A stretch of 47,735 nucleotides of DNA, taken from NCBI GenBank assembly GCA_035493895.1, contig DATJHM010000016.1, positions 1 to 47,735 on the forward strand. The letters are read 5' to 3'. Each line of letters starts with the position of its first letter. Positions within the stretch are counted from its first letter, which is position 1. A model generated the notes under the pieces. That model was not told the DNA's origin and searched no databases. It worked only from the letters and a program-made list of their open reading frames with translations. Shown one piece after another: positions 33,267 through 42,575 of this stretch. Both the position numbers and the translations under genes were made by a program. The DNA comes from DATJHM01 sp035493895. Lineage in GTDB: Bacteria; Chloroflexota; Ktedonobacteria; Ktedonobacterales; Ktedonobacteraceae.

Positions 33267-33890
33267 AGCCGACCCTCGCAAGCAAGCTCCACACCATTTA
33301 GACCGGTATAATCAAAGGCGATCAAAAACAGACTCGCCTCATTTCAATCTTGCAAGCAAGCTCCACACCATTTAGACATTCGGATGCAATATTATCTCCC
33401 TGTTGGAGCATCATTTCAATCTTGCAAGCAAGCTCCACACCATTTAGACGTTATAACTTGCTCGCCGCCGCTCGATTGATTCTACAATTTCAATCTTGCA
33501 AGCAAGCTCCACACCATTTAGACCTTGCAGCGATTCACGCGGCCATTTTCATCGTCTTATTTCAATCTTGCAAGCAAGCTCCACACCATTTAGACAGATA
33601 CGCTCGACAGTCACGCGTATCGAGAAAACACATTTCAATCTTGCAAGCAAGCTCCCCACCTTTTAGACATTGATGTAGTGCTACCAGACCTCAAGTTTGG
33701 TGATCTATTTCAATCTTGCAAGCAAGCTCCCCACCTTTTAGACCCAGACGTACACCCACACCCAGAACTGAGGGGATGCATTTCAATCTTGCAAGCAAGC
33801 TCCCCATCATTTAGACTCTTCCTTTCCGTGTCGGGGTCATCATAGGGTATGCGATTTCAATCTTGCAAGCAAGCTCCCCATCATTTAGAC
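33267..33890 (-). CRISPR. CRISPR array, nine 37-nt repeats and eight spacers
   Basis: Repeats end at 33303, 33377, 33449, 33523, 33595, 33668, 33743, 33816 and 33890; spacers are 35-38 nt and all different. On the plus strand the repeat begins ATTTCAATCTTGCAAGCAAG and ends TTTAGAC. Read on the minus strand it ends in GATTGAAAT, close to the ATTGAAA(C) 3' end of many type I and III repeats, which gives the direction. The leftmost repeat is degraded at that 3' end, as expected for the oldest, leader-distal repeat. The repeat drifts along the array: CCACACCATTT in the old half, CCCCACCTTTT in two, CCCCATCATTT in the two leader-proximal copies. No cas gene is in the window. Confidence 0.97.
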
Positions 33891-33902
33891 CGCGGCCCCC
33901 CT

Positions 33903-33931
33903 AGTATAGCATCCCAGGCCGTCTCAGACAA
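33903..33931 (-). promoter_or_regulatory. Leader promoter of the CRISPR array
   Basis: On the minus strand TTGTCT (33926-33931), a 17-bp spacer and TATACT (33903-33908) form a good -35/-10 pair. The predicted start lies within a few bases of the first repeat at 33890, so the pre-crRNA would have almost no leader RNA. Confidence 0.65.
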
Positions 33932-33951
33932 GGGTTTGCGAGCATCGATCT

Positions 33952-34000
33952 TTTTTGGTTATACGTAACCACTCCAATAATGGTTATGTATAACCAAAAA
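33952..34000. promoter_or_regulatory. 20-bp inverted repeat in the CRISPR leader
   Basis: The arms TTTTTGGTTATACGTAACCA (33952-33971) and TGGTTATGTATAACCAAAAA (33981-34000) differ at one position and are 9 bp apart. Each arm is itself a near-palindrome (GGTTATAC-TAACC). It lies 20 bp upstream of the -35 box, a position suited to an activator or repressor, or to an IHF-like or integration factor. The T-run is on the 5' side, so it is not a terminator. Confidence 0.65.
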
Positions 34001-34301
34001 CCCTGTGAAGCCGCCTGTAGAGCGGAGCGCACATCGGAGCTCAGGGTGGCGGGAGCTGGTGATGTGCGCAAATGGTAGGGATTATATGTAAGCGCGTTTA
34101 CTCTGGCCTACGCGCTCGTCTGCGGAGCTAGCAGGATCGAGCGAGTGCCCGGACGCCATTCCGTGCCTCCATGGCGTCCCTACAAGCGCCTGGGGAGCCA
34201 TTTCGTGGGCGATACGAACGTGTGTAATAAGGTTTGACTGAGTACTACCAGGTATCATTGAGCATTGCGGGTTTCTCGGTCGAGGTATATAAGTTCGGGG
34301 C
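34001..34301. other. Leader-distal spacer with small dyads
   Basis: No gene seen. Inverted pairs GCGCACATC/GATGTGCGC (34027-34035, 34061-34069) and GGACGCCAT/ATGGCGTCC (34151-34159, 34171-34179) are present. The second may act as an RNA 3' hairpin for the gene ending at 34302, although no T-run follows. Confidence 0.45.
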
Positions 34302-36710
34302 TTATTCGATCGGGAAGCCGCGTTCGCGCAAAAGTGCCAGGACGCGTTCGAGGTTCTCGGGCTCGACGCGGATCAGGCGACCGGGCTGCTCCACTTCGGT
34401 GCCGAGGAGAGAACGGACTTCGGCGTCAGATTGGATGTCCTGGAGGACCTGGGCGGAGAGGTGCAGGAGGGGCGCGGGCTCTACCTGGATCTGAGATTGA
34501 GGGGCATAGCCGCCTCCCCACAGTTTCAGGCGGATCTTTAATGAGCCGGGGATGCCCTCGTCGCAGAAACGTTCAAGGAAGGCGAGCATGTATTCTAGGG
34601 AAAGTCCCCGTTCCAGCGCGGCTAGCAAGGAAGTACGCGAGATATGCAGCCAACCAGGACGCTCGTTATCGCGTTCGCAAAAGCGTTCGATCTCCGCGAC
34701 AAGGTACAGGTTGAGCACTTCGTAGATGGGCTGGAGTTGACCATCGGGTAAGAGGTGCCACTGCGGCTCGCTTAGCGGCTCGAGGGCGGACTCTTCCTGG
34801 GGCAGGAAGGTGTCGTTGGCAGCAGTGAGCGCGGGCAAGAAATCCTGCGTCCAGAGGATTTGCTGAAGGGCCTCAAGTTGACCGGGCGCGACCTCGGCCA
34901 GCAGCGGCGTCAGGCGACGACCTAGCAACGGACGCATCTCTTCGTCGGCAAAGAGTCGATCGAGCAGCGCTACATCGGCAACCTCGAGCAGCGTCGAGCT
35001 CTGCCACATCTCCACACGGCGCGCCTGACGCTCCCACTCAACGATCGAATAGCGCACATTTTGCGGAATCTCACTGCCCGCCGCCTGCTCTAGCTCGTGC
35101 TGAATTTGCTCGGCATGCAAGCCCTGCTGAATGGCACGCGTCACACTTGCCTTCGTCAGACGATATTGCGCAACCAGATCGAGGCTCACACGTTCCGCAA
35201 AATGATCGAGCTTCACTAACAATAGCTCGGAGACGGGCGCAAGCAGCACCAGCTCAAAATTGGGCTGGACAATTAAACGTCCCCACGGCTGGTCCTCATC
35301 AACAGGCTCTTCCTCACTCATAATCGTCATGGCGGCAGGCAAGAGCCGGAATGCAGAAGGATACTCCTCACGATCAAGCGCAACCACACCAAGCCAGCAG
35401 AGAGGACCAGTGATCAGGGCGCGAATAAAGCCACCCTCCACCATATGCCAGCCCTCTCGATGCGTCAACCAGCCCCGGCGCAAACGAAAATCCCAGCCGT
35501 ATGGATTGCTGCCACTCGAATAACGCTCGGCCCGTGGACCATACTGGCGGGGAAAGAGAAGATACGGCGCATGGATTTTTGTGCGTGCAATCAATGCCGT
35601 AATCTCTCCCAATTGATCAACTGGCTCGTGTTGCAGACGCTCAAGCATGATCTGACGCGCGCGCATCACCTCATCATGGGCAGGCTCGAGCGGACCCGGA
35701 CCCGGACGCACATTCACTTCGGGCAAAAAAAGCATCTCATTCCAGAAGGGACGCTCTTTCAGGATCCGAAAGCAAAGACGCGCACGAGCCAGTAGCGATT
35801 GCGCGAAAAACGCTTCCGCCTCGGCAGCATAGAGCGAAGAACGGCGCTCATACAACAGTCCCAATTGCATAAGCAGCATTCGCAGAAAGAACAAATGCGG
35901 CACATCCGTTTCGAGACGTGCCTGATCATTCTGGGCCTTGAGCGGCAGACGTTCCAGCACGTAACGCAGGCTGGAACGCGTGAGCAGGCCATTGCTGAGC
36001 AGCGAAAGGCCCTCGCGCTGGGAGGCGACCATAAACCAGTAGAGATAGAGCTGGCGTTGCAGCGTGCGTGCCCCATCGCCGATATCATGCGAGATAGAGG
36101 CGGTACGCAAAAGCGCGTGCTCATCTGGGTCCCAGATGGAGAGGAGGGCAATTTGCAGCGTGCGCGGCACAATCAGCACGCCATCGTGAATACCGCTGGT
36201 ATAATCGCGACCCGCAAAGTTCGTCTGGCGACCCCAGAACAGCATCCCCAGGCTCAAGAGATGACGGATAGCCTGCTCAAAAGAACCATGCGGATACGGA
36301 ACGGGATATTGCGGAGGAAGAAAGGGAGCGGCATTGCGAGCAGGCATCTCAGTCATCACACCCAGCGGTTCATGTACAGGCGAATTATCGGTGCGTTGCG
36401 TATTGGGGAACAGGCCCGTCTGCGAGAGATAGAGAGCCAGATCACGGCTATTCGCACGACCACCACAGGAGACCAGTTCCAACAAAACTGCCGATTCAAT
36501 CTTATTGAGCTCGCCAAGCAGCGTCACAAGCGCCTCTTCATCAAAAAGGAAGCGACCAATCTCAGAGATATTAGAAGGAGCAGTAGGAGAGGGTGAGGAA
36601 GTATCGCCCATTGGAGGCTTCAGCGCCACAGGGAGGCGTCGCGCCTTCACCACCGCTTGCAGATGATACAAAGGCGCAAGTTGCAACAGATCGAGATCAC
36701 TCTGTTCCAT
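34302..36710 (-). CDS. XPB/Ssl2-N (helicase-associated) domain protein
   Basis: ATG at 36710 (MEQSDLDLLQL) has GAGGA 6 nt upstream; the frame opens 4 codons earlier. It has about 802 residues. The region near 470-640 (LIVQPNFELVLLAPVSELLLVKLDHFAERVSLDLVAQYRLTKASVTRAIQQG...SIVEWERQA) is the Helicase_C_3/XPB N-terminal type domain, which in XPB helicases contacts DNA damage or partners. No helicase motor motifs (DEAD box, Walker A) are present. The C-terminal part repeats an LL-x-L-x-A-x-LA helical pattern. It overlaps the SWIM gene upstream by 14 bp, and the two proteins share this region, so they are paralogues acting together. The role, perhaps in DNA transactions, is unproven. Confidence 0.8.
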   Translation of the reverse strand: MEQSDLDLLQLAPLYHLQAVVKARRLPVALKPPMGDTSSPSPTAPSNISEIGRFLFDEEALVTLLGELNKIESAVLLELVSCGGRANSRDLALYLSQTGLFPNTQRTDNSPVHEPLGVMTEMPARNAAPFLPPQYPVPYPHGSFEQAIRHLLSLGMLFWGRQTNFAGRDYTSGIHDGVLIVPRTLQIALLSIWDPDEHALLRTASISHDIGDGARTLQRQLYLYWFMVASQREGLSLLSNGLLTRSSLRYVLERLPLKAQNDQARLETDVPHLFFLRMLLMQLGLLYERRSSLYAAEAEAFFAQSLLARARLCFRILKERPFWNEMLFLPEVNVRPGPGPLEPAHDEVMRARQIMLERLQHEPVDQLGEITALIARTKIHAPYLLFPRQYGPRAERYSSGSNPYGWDFRLRRGWLTHREGWHMVEGGFIRALITGPLCWLGVVALDREEYPSAFRLLPAAMTIMSEEEPVDEDQPWGRLIVQPNFELVLLAPVSELLLVKLDHFAERVSLDLVAQYRLTKASVTRAIQQGLHAEQIQHELEQAAGSEIPQNVRYSIVEWERQARRVEMWQSSTLLEVADVALLDRLFADEEMRPLLGRRLTPLLAEVAPGQLEALQQILWTQDFLPALTAANDTFLPQEESALEPLSEPQWHLLPDGQLQPIYEVLNLYLVAEIERFCERDNERPGWLHISRTSLLAALERGLSLEYMLAFLERFCDEGIPGSLKIRLKLWGGGYAPQSQIQVEPAPLLHLSAQVLQDIQSDAEVRSLLGTEVEQPGRLIRVEPENLERVLALLRERGFPIE

Positions 36711-39150
36711 AAGAATCCTCATCGTGTAAGAGAGGGGCCTGTCCGCGCCGTCTCAGTTCCTCAACGATCCGCTCTGCGCCATCCTTCTTCAGCACCAGCA
36801 GCGTCGGTTGAATCGGGCGAACCACCTGATCCTCAAGCGAGGTCGTCGCCGCCAATTCACGCATCACCAGCGTATCAGCCGTCTCCAGAAGCGTCACACC
36901 AGTATAAACGCGAATCCGGCCATAACTTGTACACCAGCGCTCCACCTGAGCAATCATCCCCTCCAACAGCGTATTCTTCTCATCCTCTGCGGACAACGAG
37001 CTCAGTAAAGAGAGCAGACGAACCGGTGAATGGCCGCGCCGCAAAGCCCTTGCCAGAGCACCAGGAGTCAGGCGATAGAGCAAACGACCGCCACGAACGC
37101 CAACCGGCTCCGTAAAGAGTTCCAGCACCTCAATCACAGGCCAGCGCAGGTAGGAGCAAGAGACCAGCAAATCGGCGGCATCAGCAACTTCTAAGGTTGT
37201 ATGCTCATCACAGTCGGCATCCAGAGCGGACTCAAGCGGGAAGAGACTCTTCTCGAAGAACGAAGCCGCCAGAGGCGTCAGACGGAATGCAAGCAGGCGT
37301 CCGTCCGCAGAACGAGCAAGGTCACAGAGTCCCCACCAGTGCAATGGACCCGAGAGGAGGCGGGACAGATAGTAGCCCTCCGCTCGTAACCATTCATTGC
37401 GCTGCAAAGAACGCAACGGACGACCACCCTCCAGCTCGACCCACCAATGAGGAGAGGAAAAGAGGCGTTGACGTTTCTGTAAAAAAAGAGGAAGCAGGCG
37501 GTATACAAAGATGGCAAATGAAGAGAAGCTCATCCATTGACCAACAGAAGTCTGAGCCAGTAGAGCCAGCACAGATTGGCGCGCTTCACTATTTTCCGCA
37601 TCCAGATCGCTCGGGCGCATCACCGGCACACGGAGAGCCGTCGCCCGACAGCGTACGCGCAGATTCTCCTCCTGCAACTCAAACAGCTCCGCATACGAAG
37701 AACGCTCCAACCAGAGCGAAAAAAGATCCTGAGCCAGATTGACATGCGTCGGGCCAAGCAATGCCGCCGCCAGATCAGGAAGTGCACGCATCCGATTCGT
37801 CGCCGTATCGTCGATATGGACCATATCAGCCAGACGTAGCAAGCGTACAACAAAACGCAAATAGGCAGAGGAGCGAGGCACCAGTTCCTGAATAGCCGCA
37901 AGGAGAGAAGTGGGTGGCTGGTCAGCTGGTGGCGGCAGGCCACAGGAGCCATCAGAAGAGAGCGAGCCCGTAATGCGCGTCGCCGAAAAATACTCCTGAG
38001 AGCGAGCGCCTGACGTCGTGCTCTGAGAGAGCTGCAACCAGTTCTCCAGCTTACTTGTATCATAGCCATCGAGCGTGCGAGCCACCAGCAACATATCCGC
38101 CAGCAAGGCATATGGAGCGGCAAGCTCAAGCGTCGGGGCTGGCTCATCGCCAAACTCGGCCTCGACATCAAGGGGCGTCACCGGCACGGAGACATGTAAA
38201 GCCGTGCGCACCTCGCCCGGGACATACCAGCCAACATCGAACAATGCGCCGCTCAGGCCAACTCGCTGGTGAGACGAACTATTCAGGCTCGTACGAAACA
38301 GGAAGGCCTTATTCTGCAAGCCAAGGAGCACAGCCTGAAGCTGGTTCGCCGGACCAAGGGAGAAGCGTTCAAACAGGCCCCGCAAATCCTCATCGGAGAC
38401 GGTCCCTCCGGCCAGCGTCAAGGCGGCCAGAAGCTGGCGTTGCGTCTTCTCCAGCGTTGTGGCTATCTGGCGCACGATCTGGGGATTTTGCAAAACCGTA
38501 TGCACGGCCTCGACCAGCTGCTGCTTACTCAAACCATTCGTCGTCAGCTCATATTCACGGGCAATCCCCCTTAACTCACTCAGGCTCAATGCGCCCAGGA
38601 TCTCCACCAGACTACCAAGAGGAACGGCGCTACGCTGCACAGGCGCATTTTTTGCTGATAGGGGAGCGGTGCGAGCAGGCTTTGCTTGCTCAACAGGTGC
38701 AGATTGCGCATCCGGTATGGGCTGTTCGCGAGCAGGGGGCTGTTGTTCGCTGTTCGCGGAAGGAAAGGTGGGAGGCATACTTAAAAATGAGGTGGGCTGG
38801 GCCAACCATTGGTAGAGAAGTGCGGCAACATGTGGGCAAAGCGTAGTAGTATGTACACCGCATGCGCAAATATAATCCCAGGAAGTAGAACTAAGCACCT
38901 CAACTTCAGCAGGAAACTGATCTAGCGAGGAAGGAAGATCTGAGCCCACATCAGATGATGTCGAAGAACGATTATTGAGACCAGAGACAGTAACGATGCC
39001 AATAAGACGAGCCCCCTGACGCTGTGTGCTGTGTACAGCGCCGGAGTGACTATACTCCTGGCCTAATGAAGCTGCGGCCAGACCAGCCATGCGGAAGACA
39101 TCCGCAGCTCGCAGACGTTGTAAGATGCCAGGTACCACATTCTCCATCAC
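36697..39150 (-). CDS. SWIM zinc-finger protein with SAP-like and XPB/Ssl2-N-like regions
   Basis: 817 residues. A SWIM zinc finger lies at C95-x-C97...C105-x-H107 (CACGVHTTTLCPH). A basic linker leads to a SAP/Rho-N-like helix pair (LSELRGIAREYELTTNGLSKQQLVEAVHTVL, about 190-225). The C-terminal half (about 560-810) aligns with the partner gene: GPLHWWGLCDLARSADGRLLAFRLTPLA and YRLTPGALARALRRGHSPVRLLSLL. SWIM and SAP modules bind DNA or protein, so a DNA-binding complex of two paralogues is plausible. No nuclease or helicase motif is seen. It is the first gene of the pair, 282 bp from a divergent small gene. Proximity to the CRISPR leader may be chance. Confidence 0.8.
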   Translation of the reverse strand: MMENVVPGILQRLRAADVFRMAGLAAASLGQEYSHSGAVHSTQRQGARLIGIVTVSGLNNRSSTSSDVGSDLPSSLDQFPAEVEVLSSTSWDYICACGVHTTTLCPHVAALLYQWLAQPTSFLSMPPTFPSANSEQQPPAREQPIPDAQSAPVEQAKPARTAPLSAKNAPVQRSAVPLGSLVEILGALSLSELRGIAREYELTTNGLSKQQLVEAVHTVLQNPQIVRQIATTLEKTQRQLLAALTLAGGTVSDEDLRGLFERFSLGPANQLQAVLLGLQNKAFLFRTSLNSSSHQRVGLSGALFDVGWYVPGEVRTALHVSVPVTPLDVEAEFGDEPAPTLELAAPYALLADMLLVARTLDGYDTSKLENWLQLSQSTTSGARSQEYFSATRITGSLSSDGSCGLPPPADQPPTSLLAAIQELVPRSSAYLRFVVRLLRLADMVHIDDTATNRMRALPDLAAALLGPTHVNLAQDLFSLWLERSSYAELFELQEENLRVRCRATALRVPVMRPSDLDAENSEARQSVLALLAQTSVGQWMSFSSFAIFVYRLLPLFLQKRQRLFSSPHWWVELEGGRPLRSLQRNEWLRAEGYYLSRLLSGPLHWWGLCDLARSADGRLLAFRLTPLAASFFEKSLFPLESALDADCDEHTTLEVADAADLLVSCSYLRWPVIEVLELFTEPVGVRGGRLLYRLTPGALARALRRGHSPVRLLSLLSSLSAEDEKNTLLEGMIAQVERWCTSYGRIRVYTGVTLLETADTLVMRELAATTSLEDQVVRPIQPTLLVLKKDGAERIVEELRRRGQAPLLHDEDSYGTE

Positions 39151-39432
39151 GATTGCCTGTACAATGTATTTCGAGTTGATCGCGTTGATTCATATTGGGC
39201 TATTGTAACACACGGGTTCCAAGCCGTCTACTAGCATGCTAACAAAAACGCCTCTCTGGCTAGCGGGAGCAGCATTTGCAGCGCCTTTATGCGGATAAAA
39301 CGTGCTCAGAGGAGCGGAATAATATGATATGATACAGGTAAACGATCCTGTAGTGCGGTAGCTGAGTAGTGTAACATAGAAGTATGGCGAGACAGACTAA
39401 ACTTTGGAGTTGCCAGACGAAAGGTTTCCAGC

Positions 39433-39672
39433 ATGTCAAATGTGTTCAAACTTCTCTCCAATGAAGAGAAATTTACCGATGAATTATATGCGTTTATTAC
39501 CGATCCGAACGCCGACAGCCGCAATGAGCGAGCCATTGTCAGCATTCTGCACGAGGTCGCTCCCCAGATCGTCTCAGTTGCCGAATGTATGATCATTGAC
39601 GGAGTCGGTGAACGGCAGGATGTAGAAGATTATGTCCACGCAGTGGTCAGTGGTGAGGGGATGTACGAATAG
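39433..39672 (+). CDS. Small acidic hypothetical protein
   Basis: 79 residues with GAAAGG about 9 nt upstream. The protein is soluble, acidic and probably helical (MSNVFKLLSNEEKFTDELYAFITDPNADSRNERAIVSILHEVAPQIVSVAECMI). No family is recognised. It diverges from the SWIM/XPB-N pair and converges with rsmE. Confidence 0.6.
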   Translation: MSNVFKLLSNEEKFTDELYAFITDPNADSRNERAIVSILHEVAPQIVSVAECMIIDGVGERQDVEDYVHAVVSGEGMYE

Positions 39673-39679
39673 GGATTAT

Positions 39680-39717
39680 GGGCAGGACCAGCCCCAGAGT
39701 AGAGACCAGCCCTGCCC
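39680..39717. terminator. Possible bidirectional terminator between convergent genes
   Basis: GGGCAGG (39680-39686) and CCTGCCC (39711-39717) pair, with further partial pairing inside. It lies between the small plus-strand gene and the rsmE end. It lacks a T-run. The sequence resembles the GCAGG modules of the intergenic repeats. Confidence 0.35.
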
Positions 39718-39757
39718 CTACCAATACAGCTCTTCGTGATGGGCGATTTGGGCGGTA

Positions 39758-40516
39758 TTACCGTTGTTCCAATTCGTACATTACGTTAGAGACGGCGCTC
39801 AATGCAGCAGTCTCGGCGCGCAAGATGCGCGGCCCCAGCGAGACGGACTGGACGCCGTGACGCCGGGCCAGCTCGATCTCCTCGGGCACCAGACCGCCTT
39901 CGGGGCCGATAAATAAGACCACGGTGCGTGTTGTCCCGGCTGGTCTGGCTACATGAAAAGTCTGTAGTGCGGTATGGAGGCTCTGGTCGCGCTCCTCCTC
40001 CCAGGGGATCAGCCCCAGCGCATCTGATGGCAGAGTCGTGAGGGCTTGAGACAAGGGGCGAATCGCGAGCAGGTCAGGACGGCGCGCCCTCCCGCATTGC
40101 TCGGTTGCCTCCTGAATAATCCGCTGCCAGCGTTGCAGCTTCGCCGAGCCAGCATCTTCCAGACCGGACAGTGAACGGCGGCAGAGCGTCGGGATAAACG
40201 TCGAGACGCCCAGCTCGGTGCCCTTCTCCAGAATCCATTCGAAGCGCGCCGATTTGAGCAGTCCCTGACAAAGAATAATGCGTACGTTTCCTTCGCTTTT
40301 CCCCGCATATCGCTCCTCGATAGAGACCTCGACGCCATCACGGCCACTCTTTGTCACACGGCTGTGAAATTCCGTTCCGCTATTGTCAAGCAGAATCAGG
40401 TGCTCACCAACGGCGAGATGTAACACGTCGCGCACCTGATGGGCGAGTTTATCGGGCAAGTGAACAGGCAGATCGACCTGAGCCAGTAGCTCGGGCTCAA
40501 CAAAAAAACGATGCAT
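39758..40516 (-). CDS. rsmE: 16S rRNA (uracil1498-N3)-methyltransferase
   Basis: 252 residues. The N-terminal PUA-like part (HRFFVEPELLAQVDLPVHLPDKLAHQVRDVLHLAVGEHLILLDNSGTEF) precedes a SPOUT methyltransferase. The knot motifs are FIGPEGGLVPEEIELARRHGVQSVSLGPRILRAETA, with GPEGG and the ILRAETA loop intact, and KGTELGVSTFIPTLCRRSL. It methylates U1498 of 16S rRNA with SAM. It follows prmA by 53 bp; this prmA-rsmE pairing is common in bacteria and supports both calls. Confidence 0.96.
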   Translation of the reverse strand: MHRFFVEPELLAQVDLPVHLPDKLAHQVRDVLHLAVGEHLILLDNSGTEFHSRVTKSGRDGVEVSIEERYAGKSEGNVRIILCQGLLKSARFEWILEKGTELGVSTFIPTLCRRSLSGLEDAGSAKLQRWQRIIQEATEQCGRARRPDLLAIRPLSQALTTLPSDALGLIPWEEERDQSLHTALQTFHVARPAGTTRTVVLFIGPEGGLVPEEIELARRHGVQSVSLGPRILRAETAALSAVSNVMYELEQR

Positions 40517-40569
40517 TGCGTTTGCTTTCTATCGAACAGATTACCTCCGGGCGGAAATAACCCCCGCCT

Positions 40570-41490
40570 CTACCGACGTTTGCGCCAGATCAGGGCCAGC
40601 CAATCCTCGATCATCGTCTGCTCGACCAGTTCCAGACCGGCAGCGCGCAATGGACCCTCTGCATCCTGGCGGCGCGCTTCGATAATGCCGCTCACCACCA
40701 GCAGGCCGTCAGGAGCCAGAACGCGGGCAAGTTGTGGAGCCATCCCGCCGATAATATGCGCAATAATGTTTGCCACGACCAGATCATATTGGCCCGCCAT
40801 GCGCTCAGCTTCAGCCTCATCAAGCAGGCCCAGCACAATCTTGATCTGATCCGTCAGCCCATTCATCTCGGCATTTGCAGTCGCACTTTCAGCCGCAACA
40901 CTGCTATTGTCGATGCCGTAGACCGATTCCGCTCCCAGCTTAGCCGCGGCAATCGCCAGAATGCCAGAGCCGGTGCCAACGTCCAGCACACGCATACCCG
41001 TCTGGACCCGCTGCTCGACCTGCTCCAGGCACATGCGCGTCGTGGGATGCAGACCCGTACCGAAGGCCATACCGGGATCGAGGGTCAACACCACCTCCTG
41101 GTCTGTGGGTGTGTAATCGCGCCAGGAAGGGCGAATTACCAGACGCTTGCCAATATGCGTCACATGGAAATATTCTTTCCAGGCATTGGCCCAATCCTCC
41201 TCACGCACCACACGGGTCTGGAGATCGCCCACAAAGTGCGCACCCAGGCTCGCAAAATGCCAGAGTCCCTCCTCAACCTTGCGGCGAATCTCGTCCTCTT
41301 TGCCATCCATCGGCAAATAACCATGTACCAGCACAGGTTTGCCTGCCAGCACCCGGTATTCCTGGCCCTCATCAATTAATTCAATGGGCTCCTCAATCGC
41401 CACCGTCTCGTCAGTATAGCGGCTAATCAGTTCAGTGACCGACTCCACTGCATCGGGATGGGCCTGGACCGTCAGTTCTAACCAGAGCAT
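40570..41490 (-). CDS. prmA: Ribosomal protein L11 methyltransferase
   Basis: 306 residues with AAAGGAG 4 nt upstream of the start. The N-terminal ferredoxin-like domain (about 1-60, WLELTVQAHPDAVESVTELI) binds L11 in relatives. The class I methyltransferase domain has DPGMAFGTGLHPTTRMCLE (138-156), LDVGTGSGILAIAAAKLGAESVYGID (169-195) and DLVVANIIAHII. It trimethylates L11. It is placed between a GNAT gene and rsmE on the same strand. Confidence 0.96.
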   Translation of the reverse strand: MLWLELTVQAHPDAVESVTELISRYTDETVAIEEPIELIDEGQEYRVLAGKPVLVHGYLPMDGKEDEIRRKVEEGLWHFASLGAHFVGDLQTRVVREEDWANAWKEYFHVTHIGKRLVIRPSWRDYTPTDQEVVLTLDPGMAFGTGLHPTTRMCLEQVEQRVQTGMRVLDVGTGSGILAIAAAKLGAESVYGIDNSSVAAESATANAEMNGLTDQIKIVLGLLDEAEAERMAGQYDLVVANIIAHIIGGMAPQLARVLAPDGLLVVSGIIEARRQDAEGPLRAAGLELVEQTMIEDWLALIWRKRR

Positions 41491-41515
41491 ATCACTCCTT
41501 TTATTTATGTAGTCA

Positions 41516-42418
41516 TTAAGAAGTAGCTACATGCGAATAATCATACGTCGTTCTAATCACAAAGCCGCAGGAGAGATACAGCCCCAGGGCCACGGTATTC
41601 GTTGTATCTACATCCAGCATGATCGGCTTCTCGCTCTCAGAGCGGACCAGACGAATTGCTTCCTCCAACATCTGGCGGCCATATCCTCGGCCACGATAAT
41701 CGGGAATAAGGCCAAAGCCATAAATACCGATAACGTCGTCTTCTTCTTGCAGGCGCAAGAGGCCCAGCGGCTCATGGCAACCTACCGATGGCTCACCAAA
41801 AGTGGCGAGAAAGATGCGGCAGGTAGGATCTGCAAAACGGTGCAACAGCGACTGACGCGAAAGAATCTCAGGCACCCCAAAACTCTGCGCCTGCACGGTA
41901 ATCAGAGCATCCATATCATCCAGAGTCGCCTGTGCGAACGAGACGCGATCGTCAAATGTTCCTCGCTCCTGAAAGTTCGCCAGCCACATCTCATGCTCAG
42001 ATAGCTCCAGGCTGGCATTAACGGACTGCACAAAAGCTCTGCCGGGCACAGAGGAACGTTCGCAGACCAGGATCACATGAGGAATAGAGAGCCGGGCACA
42101 ATCCTCCTGGGTAGCACGAAACAGCGTCGTGAAGATTCCCCTGCGGCGATAAGCAGGGTGAACCATTCCCGTCAGTTCACGTTCGCTCCCTCCTGCGCTA
42201 TCGAGAGACAGGTACCCCACCAGCTGATCATCCTGATAGTAGAGCAGATCATGATATTCATTGCCCGCACGAGAGCGCAATGCAACCCAGGAGATACGCA
42301 TATGAAGTTGCTCATATTGGTTACAAAGATCTGCCAGTTGGCGAATCTCCGTGATATCCGTCGTTGTGAGCGTCTGTTTTCTGACCAGGCCCTGCCGCGT
42401 ATGAAAATTGGAAGTCAT
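41516..42418 (-). CDS. Tandem GNAT acetyltransferase
   Basis: ATG at 42418 (MTSNFHTRQGLVRKQ) has GGAGG 8 nt upstream; the longer frame to 42565 is unsupported. It has 300 residues in two GNAT folds: the first with LVGYLSLDS...GMVHPAYRRRGIFTTLFRATQEDCARL, the second with GLLRLQEEDDVIGIYGFGLIPDYRGRGYGRQMLEEAIRLV (R-G-x-G-x-G acetyl-CoA loop). The layout recalls MshD-like tandem GNATs, but the substrate is unknown. It lies 25 bp upstream of prmA, probably in one operon. Confidence 0.9.
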   Translation of the reverse strand: MTSNFHTRQGLVRKQTLTTTDITEIRQLADLCNQYEQLHMRISWVALRSRAGNEYHDLLYYQDDQLVGYLSLDSAGGSERELTGMVHPAYRRRGIFTTLFRATQEDCARLSIPHVILVCERSSVPGRAFVQSVNASLELSEHEMWLANFQERGTFDDRVSFAQATLDDMDALITVQAQSFGVPEILSRQSLLHRFADPTCRIFLATFGEPSVGCHEPLGLLRLQEEDDVIGIYGFGLIPDYRGRGYGRQMLEEAIRLVRSESEKPIMLDVDTTNTVALGLYLSCGFVIRTTYDYSHVATS

Positions 42419-42575
42419 TAAAATTGCCTCCAGAGGAACAGTATGGGTAGTAGCATCATCGGTACTTCTACGTACGCAATACATAAGATGCTCTAAGAGA
42501 GCACGTACCATTGTAACTCGAAAAGAGGCTAAAAGGATACCCGGAGAGAGCGCAAGCAGCAACAAAAATACGTAA

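Noticed and set aside
32913..33281. Minus-strand 122-codon frame next to the array
   Set aside because: Its C-terminal part looks protein-like, but the start lies in the degenerate repeat and there is no ribosome site; kept only as a note on a possible gene remnant.
33350..33673. Plus-strand frame inside the CRISPR array
   Set aside because: It is translation of the repeats (LQASSTPFR recurring) and not a gene.
33952..34000. Inverted repeat read as a terminator
   Set aside because: The T-run is on the 5' side of the stem on both strands, so release would not be expected; operator or structural role is more likely.
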